Shown: positions 1 to 8,759, counted from the stretch's first letter. The stretch is 64,000 nucleotides of DNA from Brevibacterium aurantiacum (GCF_900169065.1 NZ_FXZB01000001.1:303730-367729), one strand, 5' to 3'. A program made the numbers and translations. The notes: a model not told the origin generated them from the sequence alone.

Positions 1-66
1 TCCGGTGTCGTCCGTGCCGAGACGGCTCAGATCGCCGCCGGAACGTGCCAGCTGTTTACGACTCAT
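1..66 (-). CDS. 5' end of an unidentified gene running off the left edge (22 codons)
   Basis: An ATG at 66 on the minus strand opens a frame with no stop to the window edge. It encodes MSRKQLARSGGDLSRLGTDD and two more residues. It is divergent from the lipoprotein gene at 134, with a 67-base spacer that would hold both promoters. The basic, disordered start resembles N-termini of some actinobacterial DNA polymerase IV (DinB) proteins, but 22 residues cannot establish that. Confidence 0.45.
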   Translation of the reverse strand, partial: MSRKQLARSGGDLSRLGTDDTG

Positions 67-133
67 CGAGCATCCATGTTGTCTGCGCCTGCTCCTTTCG
101 GCTCCCGTCACTCAGTCCGGGTAGTCTGTAGTC

Positions 134-676
134 ATGGTAACGCGCGCCACTGTCATGACATTGCCCCTCGCCGCCGCCCTCGTCCTCGCAGGATGCTCGG
201 GCCCGGACAATGAGGCGGCCGAAGGATCACCCACTGCGGAGGAGACCCAGTCTTCAGCCGCCGCATCAACACCGGCGGCCTCTGAGTCTGCCGGCACCAA
301 GCAGGCGAGTGAGGATTCAGACGCTGCTTCCACAGACGTCAAAGATTTCCCGAAGTATCTCAAGCCCTACCCGGACTCGACCGTGCTGTCGAGTGCTCGT
401 GCGAAGGCGGAGAACGGAGCCGATTCGGGGAAGCTCGAACAGGTCAGCCTGGTGATGAGCGCCAAAGCCGAGCCGAAGGACATCTTCGAGTTCTACTCCA
501 AGGCGCTGAAGAAGGCCGGGTTCGAAGAGTACGGTGACCAGGTCAAGACGAAGAGTGCCCAAGTCGTGAACTTCCGCCATAAGGACAATGAAGGCCTCCT
601 CGTCGTCACCATCGCAGAGGATCCCTCGGAGAAGAAGAATTCGATCGTCACGGTCGGCGGGAACATCGTTCCATGA
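134..676 (+). CDS. Small secreted lipoprotein of unknown function
   Basis: The 180-residue protein starts with a lipoprotein signal: basic MVTRATV, a hydrophobic stretch, then the lipobox LAGC with the acylated Cys near residue 21. A Ser/Thr/Ala/Glu-rich linker of about 55 residues follows. A globular domain (about 75-180) has the pattern of a compact alpha/beta fold: 'DIFEFYSKALKKAGFEEYG' followed by strands ending in TVGG. It is probably anchored on the outer face of the membrane. I do not recognise the family. The stop overlaps the ATG of the polyprenyl synthetase (ATGA), so the two are translationally coupled. A role linked to envelope isoprenoids is only an inference from that coupling. 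Confidence 0.85.
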   Translation: MVTRATVMTLPLAAALVLAGCSGPDNEAAEGSPTAEETQSSAAASTPAASESAGTKQASEDSDAASTDVKDFPKYLKPYPDSTVLSSARAKAENGADSGKLEQVSLVMSAKAEPKDIFEFYSKALKKAGFEEYGDQVKTKSAQVVNFRHKDNEGLLVVTIAEDPSEKKNSIVTVGGNIVP

Positions 677-1878
677 CGCCTGCCGATGCTCCGGGCACTG
701 GTAGCACGGAGACTGCACGGTCAACCGAACCCTCCCAGCACGGCACCACTGTCAGCGAACTGGACTCGCCTGAGTCCATCGCGGCTGAGGTCTCCGCAGG
801 GATAGAGGCATTCCTCGAGCTGAAGGCGGCCGAGTTCCTCGCGATCTCACCGGATGCCGATGACATCGGTCGGGCCCTGCTCGAGTTCACACGGGGCGGC
901 AAGATGATCCGCCCGGTCCTGCTGTGGTGGGGCTTCCAATTGGCCTCCGGCGATGATTCCTCGCGCAGCGCCCTGAACGGGGGTGTCGCCGAGGCGGCCG
1001 GGTCGCTTGAACTCCTCCACGCCGCTGCTCTCATCCATGACGATGTCATCGATCATTCCGATACTCGCCGTGGCAAGCCGGCATTGCATCGACAGTTCGA
1101 GTCGCGGCACTCCGAGCGCCGCTTCCAGGGCGGGGCCGAGCCCTTCGGTGTGGCGGCCGCCATCGTCATCGGAGACATCTGTCTTGCGCTCAGCGAAGAG
1201 CTCTTCGAAAAGTCCCAGAGCGTCCTGGGCATCACGCCTTCGGCACGTGACCTGCGCGCCACGCTCCGGAGAGATGTGATGGTCGGTCAGTACCTCGATG
1301 TCCTCGCCGAGGTGGTTCCCCTTGACGACGCACGCATCGGTGAACGCGCGTGGGAAGTTCTCAGCTTCAAGTCGGCGAAGTATTCGGTCGAGCAGCCGCT
1401 CCTCCTCGGTGCCGCACTCGGCGGCGCAGACGAGGAACAGCTCGCGGAGATCTCCCGGTTCGGGCTGCCGCTGGGCCAGGCGTTTCAGCTGCGCGACGAC
1501 GTGCTCGGCATCTTCGGCGACCCCGCCGCCACGGGCAAACCAGCAGGCGATGACATTCGTGAGGGCAAGCGCACGGTCCTCATCGCCGAAAGCATGAAGA
1601 ACCTCAACTCAGAGCAGACTCAGATCATGGCCGAACGACTCGGTGATCCGGATCTCTCCGATTCCGAGGTCGCAGAATGCGTGTCGATGCTCACGGAATC
1701 AGGGGGTCTGGACGCAGTCGAATCCTTCATCCGGTCCAAGCATGACGAGGCACTGTCCGTGGTCCGAGAATGGGCGACCGACAGCTCACCTGTCTCTTCG
1801 ACCCGAACGAGGATCGGCCCCACGGCGCAGCGACAGCTCACGAAATTCGCGGAGGCGCTCAGCTACCGCAAGAGCTGA
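673..1878 (+). CDS. Polyprenyl (geranylgeranyl/farnesyl-type) diphosphate synthase
   Basis: This is a trans-isoprenyl diphosphate synthase that condenses isopentenyl diphosphate onto allylic diphosphates in the cytosol. The first Asp-rich motif is DDVID (residues 123-127, context LIHDDVIDHSDTRRGKP). The second is at about 275 (QLRDDVLGIFGD). A substrate-binding Lys follows in DIREGKRT. The second motif is DDxxG, as seen in other actinobacterial IdsA proteins. At 401 residues it is slightly longer than usual because of a 45-residue Ser/Glu-rich N-terminus. Its place beside the Rv2175c-like and pknL genes matches idsA2 of M. tuberculosis. Chain length of the product cannot be read from sequence with certainty. 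Confidence 0.92.
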   Translation: MTPADAPGTGSTETARSTEPSQHGTTVSELDSPESIAAEVSAGIEAFLELKAAEFLAISPDADDIGRALLEFTRGGKMIRPVLLWWGFQLASGDDSSRSALNGGVAEAAGSLELLHAAALIHDDVIDHSDTRRGKPALHRQFESRHSERRFQGGAEPFGVAAAIVIGDICLALSEELFEKSQSVLGITPSARDLRATLRRDVMVGQYLDVLAEVVPLDDARIGERAWEVLSFKSAKYSVEQPLLLGAALGGADEEQLAEISRFGLPLGQAFQLRDDVLGIFGDPAATGKPAGDDIREGKRTVLIAESMKNLNSEQTQIMAERLGDPDLSDSEVAECVSMLTESGGLDAVESFIRSKHDEALSVVREWATDSSPVSSTRTRIGPTAQRQLTKFAEALSYRKS

Positions 1879-1902
1879 GAGATCAGTCAGACGAGAGAAG
1901 AC

Positions 1903-2253
1903 TCAGAAGGCCAGAGCCTGTGCACGGCGCCGGACCTCTTTGCGATTGCCGGCGCGCAGCAGATCAATGGGGCGACCTGGCAGGGAATCATCCGGGGTGA
2001 AGAGCCAGTGGATGGATTCCTGATCGTCGAAGCCCGCATCCCGCAGGGTGCTCAGAGTGCCCTTGAGCGGAGTGAGCACTGATCCGTCGACGAAGAACGC
2101 CGTCGGCACCTGCATCACTTTGGGGCTCCCGTGCTTGTAACCGCAGATCGCACCGTCTTCCAGGAGCCTGCGCACCTGCATGATGTCGAGACCAGTCGAC
2201 TCGGCGATATCTGGCAATGTGGCCCATTCCTGGACGAGTTCTTCCGTATTCAC
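1903..2253 (-). CDS. Rv2175c-family winged-helix DNA-binding protein
   Basis: The protein (116 residues from GTG 2253) matches the Rv2175c family: an N-terminal helix-turn-helix (LPDIAESTGLDIMQVRRLLED) and a conserved tail (IHWLFTPDDSLPGRPIDLLR, then EVRRRAQALAF). In M. tuberculosis, Rv2175c binds DNA and is phosphorylated by PknL, and a pknL-type kinase is encoded just beyond it here. An in-frame ATG at 2286 would add 11 residues. I prefer GTG 2253 because the family begins near this point and the extension would consume most of the divergent promoter region. It is convergent with the polyprenyl synthetase, leaving a 24-base spacer. Confidence 0.88.
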   Translation of the reverse strand: MNTEELVQEWATLPDIAESTGLDIMQVRRLLEDGAICGYKHGSPKVMQVPTAFFVDGSVLTPLKGTLSTLRDAGFDDQESIHWLFTPDDSLPGRPIDLLRAGNRKEVRRRAQALAF

Positions 2254-2382
2254 ATCATTAAGCCTAGCAATATTTGAAAGACACACCCCGCCATGCGGGG
2301 CCGAATGCTCGGGTGTGGGCCGGGCACTCGATACTCTGGAGTGTGAAACTTCCCCATCCGATATGAAGTCAACAGGTGACAG
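2254..2382. promoter_or_regulatory. Divergent promoter region of the Rv2175c-like and LysM/pknL genes
   Basis: This 129-base spacer contains a tight GC hairpin at 2286-2300 (6-bp arms CCCCGC/GCGGGG around CAT). A CACTC-N9-GAGTG inverted repeat at 2325-2343 overlaps a possible -10 (TACTCT, 2332-2337) for the rightward operon. No convincing -35 is visible. The inverted repeat over the -10 is a plausible operator, perhaps for the neighbouring winged-helix protein itself. Confidence 0.4.
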
Positions 2383-3522
2383 ATGACACGAATGCGACGG
2401 AATCCCCAGGTGCCCGTTACCGCCGCTCCTGACATCCGTGCTGCTTCAAAGGTGAACTCCACGGGTCCCATCCCGGGCTTCACTGACCGTGATTCCACGG
2501 ACCACGATGTTGAGATCGACTTCGCCGAGGTTGCTCCTTCCCCTGGCGTCGAAACACCTGCAGACCCCGCGAATACGTATGCAGACTCCCCCTCCTCACC
2601 GATGGCTGCACCGGGACCACAGTGGACGTCGGGAACCAGCGGAGAGACCGTTCCCGTCACTCACGGCGGCCGAACCTATAAGACCCGCGACGGTGACACA
2701 CTGTACGGAGTGGCCAGCAAACACGGCGTCTCAGTCCCTGCTCTGGCCGAACTCAACGCCATCTCGCCGCGTCAGAACCTCCACCAGGGCCAGGTGCTGT
2801 CCCTGCCGGAGAAGAATGACCTGCCCGATACGGATCCCTCCCACGTCGTGGCACCGGGTGAGACACTGGCCGGGATTGCGGCCAGGCATCAGATGTCGCC
2901 CGGATCGCTGCGTCGGGCCAACTCCATGGGCGAGGAGTCCTTTCTCCAGGTTGGCGAACTGCTCCTGCTCAGGGATTCGACGGCCCGCCGGCACCGCACC
3001 CCTCCCGAACCTCCGACGGATGTCCCCCGCGTCGCCACGAGTGCCCAGGTCGAAGGCATCCGACCCGCTGTGCTCGCGGCCGCACGACTCAACAAGTTCA
3101 CCCTGCTGCGCAGGACCCACCCGGCTCCGGCCCAGGCTCGTCTCATCGTGGCATCCATCGCCGAGGAACTCGGTGCCGATCCGGCTCTCATGCAGGCCGT
3201 CGCGGCGCAGGAGTCGGGATTCCAGCACACCACGGTCTCGGCAGGCAATGCCATCGGCATCATGCAGGTCACCCCGAGATCGGGTCGTTGGGCCAGCGAC
3301 ATCGTCGGCCGCAGCCTCGATCTGCTCGATGTCGCCGACAACATCGTTGCCGGAACAGTCATCTTGGGGTGGCTGATCGAAACGGCAGAATCAGAGAACG
3401 ACGCTCTGGCCGGGTACTACCAGGATCTGCGCTCCGTGAGAAGCGAAGGGCTGCTGCCCGAGACGAAGGCCTTCGTCCGCGCCGTTCAGATGCAGCGACA
3501 GCGAATGCAGGAGGCGCTATGA
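2383..3522 (+). CDS. LysM - lytic transglycosylase-like protein
   Basis: The 379-residue protein has a disordered N-terminus (1-95) and two LysM peptidoglycan-binding modules: about 97-141 (YKTRDGDTLYGVASKHGVS) and 151-197 (VVAPGETLAGIAARHQMSPG). A C-terminal SLT-like lysozyme-fold domain spans about 245-379. The candidate catalytic Glu lies in AVAAQESGFQ, followed by AIGIMQVTPRSG as in Slt enzymes. Domain content predicts cleavage or binding of cell-wall glycan. No N-terminal signal peptide or membrane helix is visible, so export is unexplained. AGGTGA about 10 bases upstream supports the start. The stop overlaps the kinase ATG by 4 bases, coupling the two. Confidence 0.85.
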   Translation: MTRMRRNPQVPVTAAPDIRAASKVNSTGPIPGFTDRDSTDHDVEIDFAEVAPSPGVETPADPANTYADSPSSPMAAPGPQWTSGTSGETVPVTHGGRTYKTRDGDTLYGVASKHGVSVPALAELNAISPRQNLHQGQVLSLPEKNDLPDTDPSHVVAPGETLAGIAARHQMSPGSLRRANSMGEESFLQVGELLLLRDSTARRHRTPPEPPTDVPRVATSAQVEGIRPAVLAAARLNKFTLLRRTHPAPAQARLIVASIAEELGADPALMQAVAAQESGFQHTTVSAGNAIGIMQVTPRSGRWASDIVGRSLDLLDVADNIVAGTVILGWLIETAESENDALAGYYQDLRSVRSEGLLPETKAFVRAVQMQRQRMQEAL

Positions 3523-5660
3523 GTGCCCGCACGGATCCGCTCATCGGCACCGTACTCAATGACCGGTATCGCATCGATGCGAAGATCGCGCGCGGTGGAA
3601 TGGCCATGGTCTACCGCGGCACCGACCTGCGACTCGACCGTGAGATCGCGATCAAGGTCATGCATGAGCACCTCATCAGCGACGAGACCTTCGTCGAGCG
3701 GTTCCGCCGCGAGGCCATCAACGCCGGGCGGCTGACTCATCCGAACCTCGTCGCCATCCATGATCAGTCGCGTGACGGCGACACCGTCTACCTCGTGATG
3801 GAGCACCTGCCCTCGGTGACCCTGCGCCGTGAGCTCAAGCACCGCGGCACGTTCACTCCGCGACAGGCGATCGTGGTTCTCGATGCGATCCTGGCTGCGC
3901 TCGAAGCAGTCCATTCCACCGGGATCATCCACCGAGATCTCAAACCCGACAATGTCCTCCTGGGCACAGACGGTCAGGTCAAGCTCGCAGACTTCGGGCT
4001 CGCACGCGCCGTGACCACCGCAACGACGACGAAGACACTCATCGGCACCGTCGGATATGTCGCACCCGAGCTCGTCACACGTGCCGGTGCCGATATCCGC
4101 ACCGACCTCTACACCGTCGGCATCATGTTCTACGAGATGCTCACCGGCAAACAGCCCTACACGGATGAGGTCCCGATCCAGGTCGCCTACCGTCACGTCC
4201 ACGATTCCGTGCCTCCCCCATCGGATCAGATCACGGGCCTGAGTCCCCGGCTCGATGCCTTGGTGCTGTGGGCGACGTCGAAGGATCCCAACGACCGCCC
4301 CGACGATGCGGCAGAGTTCAGGCTTGCTCTCGCCGAGGCGCGATCTGAGATGAGTGACACCGAGCTCGATTTCGGTGACCCGAATGTGCTCCCCGGCGAG
4401 CACTCCCCCGCGCTGACGGCGAGCATCGATCTCGGAGCCGAAGCTCCGAAGGAGAAGCGATCGCGCACGGACGAGATCCCCTACCTCGACAATGACGAAG
4501 AGGAAAGCGAGACCGCCGCGGCGGCTGACTCGGATGACTCCTCGGACCAGGACACAGGTGGTGGCGCGGGCACTGCAGCAGCGGCCGGTGTTGCGGGTGC
4601 CGGTGCAGCTGCCATCGGAGCGGCAGGAGCTGCTGCTGCTGCGACGGCAGACGACTCCGGAGAGCCTTCCGACGACGCATCGCAGGACGACACGGATCAC
4701 TCCGACGACGAATCTCGTGACGGCAAGCCCGACTCCGTCGACAAGCACGCGGGCGCGGCCTCCGCAGCCAGCGCAGCCGCTGCTGGAGGCGCCGGCGGGG
4801 CTGGGGCGACCGGCGAGAGCGGCACCGAAGCTGCGGGTGCGAGTGCAGCGGCCTCTGCGGCGCCGCATCGCAGGCGCAGACGACGACTGGCAACGACCAT
4901 CGGCGCTGCCCTGCTCGTCCTCGCACTCGTGGCCTGGCTGGTCATTGCCAATCTCCCCGCACCGACCTCCATCGTCCCTGCCCAGCTGGCAGGCAAGGAC
5001 ATCGACAAGGTGTCCTCGCAGATTGAGAACAGCGGCCTCGAGGCTCAGCCGAAGGAGGTCTTCGACGACACTGTGCCGGCCGGAACCGTCATCGGCACCG
5101 ACCCGGTGGGAGGATCCGAGCTGGCACCAGATTCGACCGTCACTGTCGTCGTGTCCAAGGGCGAAGAGATGTTTGCAGTGCCCAAGCTCAAAGGCCTCAG
5201 CAAAGATAAGGCCGAGGACGCTCTGAATAAAGCCGATCTGAAACTCGGCAAGGTTGATGAGGAGTACAGCGACTCGGTCGACAAGGACACTGTCATCTCA
5301 GCGTCGAAGAAGTCAGGTGACGAACTGTCCAAGGACACGAAGGTCGACCTCGTCGTCTCCAAAGGCGTCAAACCGACTCCCGTGCCCAATGTCGAGGGAC
5401 TGACCTTCGACGCCGCCTATGCCACCTTGGCCAAACGCGGATTCCGTGTGGGCAAGGACGAAGTGTTCTCCGACGACATTCCCAAGGGCAAAGTGGTCTC
5501 CCAATGGCCGAAGAGCTCCGAAGCCAAGCCCTATGACTCCCTCATCATCGTCCGCGTCTCCAAGGGCAAAGAGAAGAAGGAAGAGTCCAAGGACGACAAG
5601 AAGGATGAGAAGAAGAAGGACGAAGACAAGAAGAAAGACTCTGACAAGAAGGACGACTGA
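3519..5660 (+). CDS. pknL: PknL-type membrane serine/threonine kinase with PASTA domains
   Basis: The 713-residue protein begins at the ATG overlapping the previous stop. The kinase domain (about 10-280) shows the Gly loop ARGGMAMVY, Lys46, HRDLKPDN (Asp140), DFGLA (Asp158) and APE. A low-complexity Ala/Gly and Asp/Ser linker follows (about 340-450), then a poly-Arg stop and one transmembrane helix (about 456-478). Three extracellular PASTA domains come next (about 482-550, 551-616, 618-683), and a 30-residue Lys/Asp/Glu tail ends the protein. PASTA domains bind muropeptides or lipid II in related kinases. Gene order matches pknL (Rv2176), although the M. tuberculosis PknL lacks PASTA domains. 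Likely targets include the Rv2175c-like protein next door (known in M. tuberculosis) and possibly the FHA protein downstream. Confidence 0.93.
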   Translation: MSARTDPLIGTVLNDRYRIDAKIARGGMAMVYRGTDLRLDREIAIKVMHEHLISDETFVERFRREAINAGRLTHPNLVAIHDQSRDGDTVYLVMEHLPSVTLRRELKHRGTFTPRQAIVVLDAILAALEAVHSTGIIHRDLKPDNVLLGTDGQVKLADFGLARAVTTATTTKTLIGTVGYVAPELVTRAGADIRTDLYTVGIMFYEMLTGKQPYTDEVPIQVAYRHVHDSVPPPSDQITGLSPRLDALVLWATSKDPNDRPDDAAEFRLALAEARSEMSDTELDFGDPNVLPGEHSPALTASIDLGAEAPKEKRSRTDEIPYLDNDEEESETAAAADSDDSSDQDTGGGAGTAAAAGVAGAGAAAIGAAGAAAAATADDSGEPSDDASQDDTDHSDDESRDGKPDSVDKHAGAASAASAAAAGGAGGAGATGESGTEAAGASAAASAAPHRRRRRRLATTIGAALLVLALVAWLVIANLPAPTSIVPAQLAGKDIDKVSSQIENSGLEAQPKEVFDDTVPAGTVIGTDPVGGSELAPDSTVTVVVSKGEEMFAVPKLKGLSKDKAEDALNKADLKLGKVDEEYSDSVDKDTVISASKKSGDELSKDTKVDLVVSKGVKPTPVPNVEGLTFDAAYATLAKRGFRVGKDEVFSDDIPKGKVVSQWPKSSEAKPYDSLIIVRVSKGKEKKEESKDDKKDEKKKDEDKKKDSDKKDD

Positions 5661-5727
5661 GCCCGACAGGTTCCTTCAGTGACCAGTGTCAGCCTCTGAA
5701 CAGCAATGTCCAGTCTTTGAATACAGT

Positions 5728-5770
5728 GAAACCGGTGGCCGTGCGATTGGATCGCACGGCCACCGGTTTC
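5728..5770. terminator. Bidirectional terminator between pknL and aroG
   Basis: Two perfect 19-base arms (5728-5746 and 5752-5770) surround the loop TTGGA. Because the arms end in GAAACC/GGTTTC, each strand carries a short A/T flank. It sits between two convergent stops and can serve both. Confidence 0.88.
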
Positions 5771-5780
5771 TTCTCTGCTG

Positions 5781-5840
5781 TCTGAGACGACCGGTTACGG
5801 TCTGAGACGACAGCTACAGTCTGTGACTACCAGGCAGCGG
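5781..5840. repeat. Degenerate tandem repeat, about 20-bp period
   Basis: TCTGAGACGA occurs exactly at 5781 and 5801, and a third degenerate unit (TCTGTGACTA) starts at 5820. The array lies between the terminator and the aroG stop. A weaker 20-base repetition (TGTC at 5687 and 5707 with similar following bases) sits on the other side of the hairpin. Confidence 0.65.
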
Positions 5841-5859
5841 CCACTGGCACATCGTCATA

Positions 5860-7254
5860 TCAGTTGCGGCGTGTGAGGTACTCCGCGACCTGGAATGCCA
5901 TCTCCAGCGACTGGTCGTGATTGAGGCGAGGATCAACGAGCGTCTCGTAGCGACGGCGCAGTCCCTCGTCGTCGATCTCGGTCGCACCACCCATGATCTC
6001 GGTGACATCGTCACCGGTGAGCTCGATGTGCAGTCCGCCCGGAATGGTTCCGGCCTCCTGATGCGCTGTGAAGAAGCCTTCGACTTCAGCCATGACGTCT
6101 TCGAACCGACGGGTCTTGTAACCGGTGTTCGAGGTGATGGTGTTTCCGTGCATCGGATCGCAGACCCAGGTCACGTGCGGAAGACGGTCCCCGATCCCGG
6201 ACAGCAGATTCGGCAGCGCTTCGGTGATCTTCCCTGCACCCATACGGGTGACAAAAGTCAGCCTGCCAGGTTCTGCATCCGGATCGAGCTTTTCTGCCAG
6301 GGCCAGAGCGTCGTCCGCAGTGGCCGTGGGGCCGAGCTTGACGCCGATCGGATTGCGAACCTTCGACAGGAAGTCCACGTGGGCTCCGTTGATATCGCGG
6401 GTGCGTTCGCCGATCCACAGGAAATGTCCCGATACGTCGTATGGCTGTCCGGTGCGCGAATCAATCCGGGTCAGTGCCCGTTCGTACTCGAGCAGCAGAG
6501 CCTCATGAGCGGCATAGAATTCGGTGGTCTTCAGTGCGTCGAAGTCTGCACCGCATGCGTCCATGAACCGGATGGCGCGATCGATCTCGCGCGCAGTCTG
6601 TTCATAGCGTTGGTACCCGGGGTTCGATGCCAGGAACCCGCGATTCCACTCATGGACGAGACGCAGGTCGGCGAAACCGCCCTGGGTGAAGGCCCGGATG
6701 AGATTGAGAGTCGAAGCGGAGACATGGTAACCCTGGAGCAGCCGAGCCGGATCGTGACGACGAGACTCCTCGGTGAACTCGTAGCCGTTGACGATGTCGC
6801 CGCGGTATGAGGGAAGCGTGGCACCGTCTCGTGTCTCCATGTCCGCAGAGCGGGGCTTGGCGAACTGACCGGCCATGCGACCGATCTTGACGACGGGCAT
6901 CGAACCGCCGTAGGTGAGCACCGCAGCCATCTGCAGCACCGTCTGGACTCGGGCCCGGATCTTGTCGGCCTGAGCACCGGCGAAGGACTCGGCACAGTCA
7001 CCACCGGCCAGGACGAAGGCTTCACCTCGGGAGGCGGCTGCGATGCGCTGTTTGAGCACGTCGGCTTCTCCGGCGAAGATCAGCGGCGGAGAGTTGCGCA
7101 GGCTGGTCAGAGCCTCGTCGAGTGCTGGAGTATCAAGATAGGTCGGCTGCTGCTGCGGATCCATCTCACGCCAGGCATCGAGACCACTGAGGTCATTCGT
7201 GCCTGCTGGGGCGCTGTCTCTGTTGGCGAATACCGGATCGATATGGAAGCTCAC
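5860..7254 (-). CDS. aroG: Class II 3-deoxy-D-arabino-heptulosonate-7-phosphate synthase
   Basis: The enzyme condenses phosphoenolpyruvate and erythrose 4-phosphate, the first step of the shikimate pathway. The 464-residue length and motifs fit the plant/actinobacterial class II family: GGDCAESF near 85-92, KIGRMAGQFAKPRS near 123-136, EWNRGF, and WVCDPMHGNT near 370. These regions carry metal- and phosphate-binding residues in the family. It starts 10 bases beyond the stop of the DUF151 gene and probably shares its transcript. Position next to pknL matches Rv2178c in M. tuberculosis. In mycobacteria this enzyme is feedback-inhibited together with chorismate mutase; the partner is not in this window. 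Confidence 0.95.
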   Translation of the reverse strand: MSFHIDPVFANRDSAPAGTNDLSGLDAWREMDPQQQPTYLDTPALDEALTSLRNSPPLIFAGEADVLKQRIAAASRGEAFVLAGGDCAESFAGAQADKIRARVQTVLQMAAVLTYGGSMPVVKIGRMAGQFAKPRSADMETRDGATLPSYRGDIVNGYEFTEESRRHDPARLLQGYHVSASTLNLIRAFTQGGFADLRLVHEWNRGFLASNPGYQRYEQTAREIDRAIRFMDACGADFDALKTTEFYAAHEALLLEYERALTRIDSRTGQPYDVSGHFLWIGERTRDINGAHVDFLSKVRNPIGVKLGPTATADDALALAEKLDPDAEPGRLTFVTRMGAGKITEALPNLLSGIGDRLPHVTWVCDPMHGNTITSNTGYKTRRFEDVMAEVEGFFTAHQEAGTIPGGLHIELTGDDVTEIMGGATEIDDEGLRRRYETLVDPRLNHDQSLEMAFQVAEYLTRRN

Positions 7255-7264
7255 AATCGTTCTT

Positions 7265-7750
7265 TCATGATGTTTCGGTACCGGTTTCGAAGTCCTCTGC
7301 CGAGACGTTGTCGAGGAAGTCCCTGAATTGGGCGACTTCCTCTTCGTCGGCTTCGGGTGCTTCGATTCCGGCGTCTTCGAGAAGTTCTGAATCGACGTAG
7401 ACGGGACACTGAGCCGTGAGGGCCAGCGTCACTGCGTCGGAGGGACGTGCAGAGATCGACTTGCCATCGTTCGTGTGTAGCTCGGCCAGGAAGATCTGTC
7501 CGTCGCGGCCGGTGATCGTGACATCGGCCAACGACGTCTCATACGCTTCGAGAGTATCGAGCAGCAGCGCATGCGCCATCGGTCGCGGTGGGGTCAGTCC
7601 CCGCTGCGCAATCGAGAGTGCATTGGCTTCGATGGCACCCACCCAGATGGGCAGGTAGTAGGCAGGCTCAGTGGCTTTGAGCAAAAGGATCGGCTGGTTG
7701 GCAGGCATCTCGATGCGAACACCAACAACCTCAACTTCAATGTTTGACAT
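7265..7750 (-). CDS. Bifunctional nuclease family (DUF151) protein
   Basis: The 161-residue protein matches the DUF151/BFN family: EVEVVGVRIEMPANQPILLL, YYLPIWVGAIEANALSIA, then SARPSDAVTLAL and an acidic C-terminus (EAPEADEEEVAQFRDFLDNV). Members in plants have nuclease activity; actinobacterial members (Rv1829-like) are uncharacterised. It follows the FHA gene by 10 bases. In M. tuberculosis the order is gcvH - garA - merR-like Rv1828 - Rv1829. The merR-type gene is missing here between garA and Rv1829 equivalents. Confidence 0.9.
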   Translation of the reverse strand: MSNIEVEVVGVRIEMPANQPILLLKATEPAYYLPIWVGAIEANALSIAQRGLTPPRPMAHALLLDTLEAYETSLADVTITGRDGQIFLAELHTNDGKSISARPSDAVTLALTAQCPVYVDSELLEDAGIEAPEADEEEVAQFRDFLDNVSAEDFETGTETS

Positions 7751-7760
7751 TATCCCCCGG

Positions 7761-8759
7761 TCAGGAGCGCGGACGCTGCTGGAAAATCATCCGGAACTTG
7801 CCGATCTGCACATCGGCTCCGTTCTGCAATTCAATCGAATCGATGAGCTGACGACCCACGTAGGTTCCGTTGAGTGAGCCTGTGTCGCGCAGTGTGAAAC
7901 CACTTGGAGTCCGAATGAATTCAGCATGCTTGCGCGAAACGGTGACATCGTCAAGGAAGATATCAGCGTTCGGACTGCGACCCACGGTCACCACATCAGT
8001 GTCGAGCAGAATCTGTGAACCCGAGTCCGGGCCCGAAACGACGACGAGAAGCGCATCCGTGTCCTGCAGTCCTTCAAGGTCGGGCACAGGGTAGATCTCA
8101 CCGGTATGCGGATCCAGGATCCCCTGGAACTGCTGGTTACCGGAGTCGCCGGAGACCGGCTCATCGTTGCGATACTGCTGCTCCTGGCCGCCGTACTGCG
8201 GCTGATTGCCGTACTGCTGACCCTGGCTGCCGTACTGCTGTCCCTGGCTGCCATACTGCGGCTGATTACCCTGACCGTTGGGATCCTGCGGTCCATAGTT
8301 ACCACCCTGAGGCTGATTGCCCTGGGGAGGATACTGGCCCCGATTCGGCTGCTGTGAAGGCTGCTGATAGCCCGGCTGCTGGCCCTGGCTCCCGTTGTAC
8401 TGACCCTGCTGTCCAGCGTTGTACTGACCGTACTGAGCATCATTGCGCTGCGGAGCATTGCCGTACTGCGGAGCCTGCGGTCCGTTGTTCACCGGAGCCT
8501 GCCCGTAGGGAGGCGTCTCCTGCGGAGCCGGCCTGCCCTGAGACTGCTGAGGCGGTGCATAGTTCTGCTGGCCGTTTCCCTGGCTGCCTCCGTTGTGCTG
8601 ACCGTAGGGATCGACTTGCGGGTTATGGCGAGTCTCGGGTCCCGAAGCGTCGTCACCGTTTCCGGCGCCGAATGGGAACCTCTTCGACTGCGGCACCTGA
8701 CCGTTGTCATACCAGGTCTGCGAGGGGTTGGGACGACCTTGATCGTTGTTCTGCGACAT
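7761..8759 (-). CDS. GarA/OdhI-like FHA protein with a Gln/Gly/Asn-rich N-terminal domain
   Basis: The C-terminal FHA domain (about 235-325) has all the phosphothreonine-binding signatures: VGRSPNADIFLDD, VSRKHAEF and GSLNGTYVGR. Gene order (gcvH - FHA - DUF151) and the end of the domain (VQIGKFRMIF) fit GarA/OdhI, which inhibit 2-oxoglutarate dehydrogenase until phosphorylated. The first 225 residues differ from GarA: they are rich in Gln, Gly, Asn, Pro and Tyr, with repeats such as QYGSQGQ, resembling a prion-like low-complexity domain. The ETTS phospho-switch typical of GarA/OdhI N-termini is not visible. The ATG overlaps the gcvH stop by one base, so it is translationally coupled. The metabolic role is inferred from the family. 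Confidence 0.88.
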   Translation of the reverse strand: MSQNNDQGRPNPSQTWYDNGQVPQSKRFPFGAGNGDDASGPETRHNPQVDPYGQHNGGSQGNGQQNYAPPQQSQGRPAPQETPPYGQAPVNNGPQAPQYGNAPQRNDAQYGQYNAGQQGQYNGSQGQQPGYQQPSQQPNRGQYPPQGNQPQGGNYGPQDPNGQGNQPQYGSQGQQYGSQGQQYGNQPQYGGQEQQYRNDEPVSGDSGNQQFQGILDPHTGEIYPVPDLEGLQDTDALLVVVSGPDSGSQILLDTDVVTVGRSPNADIFLDDVTVSRKHAEFIRTPSGFTLRDTGSLNGTYVGRQLIDSIELQNGADVQIGKFRMIFQQRPRS

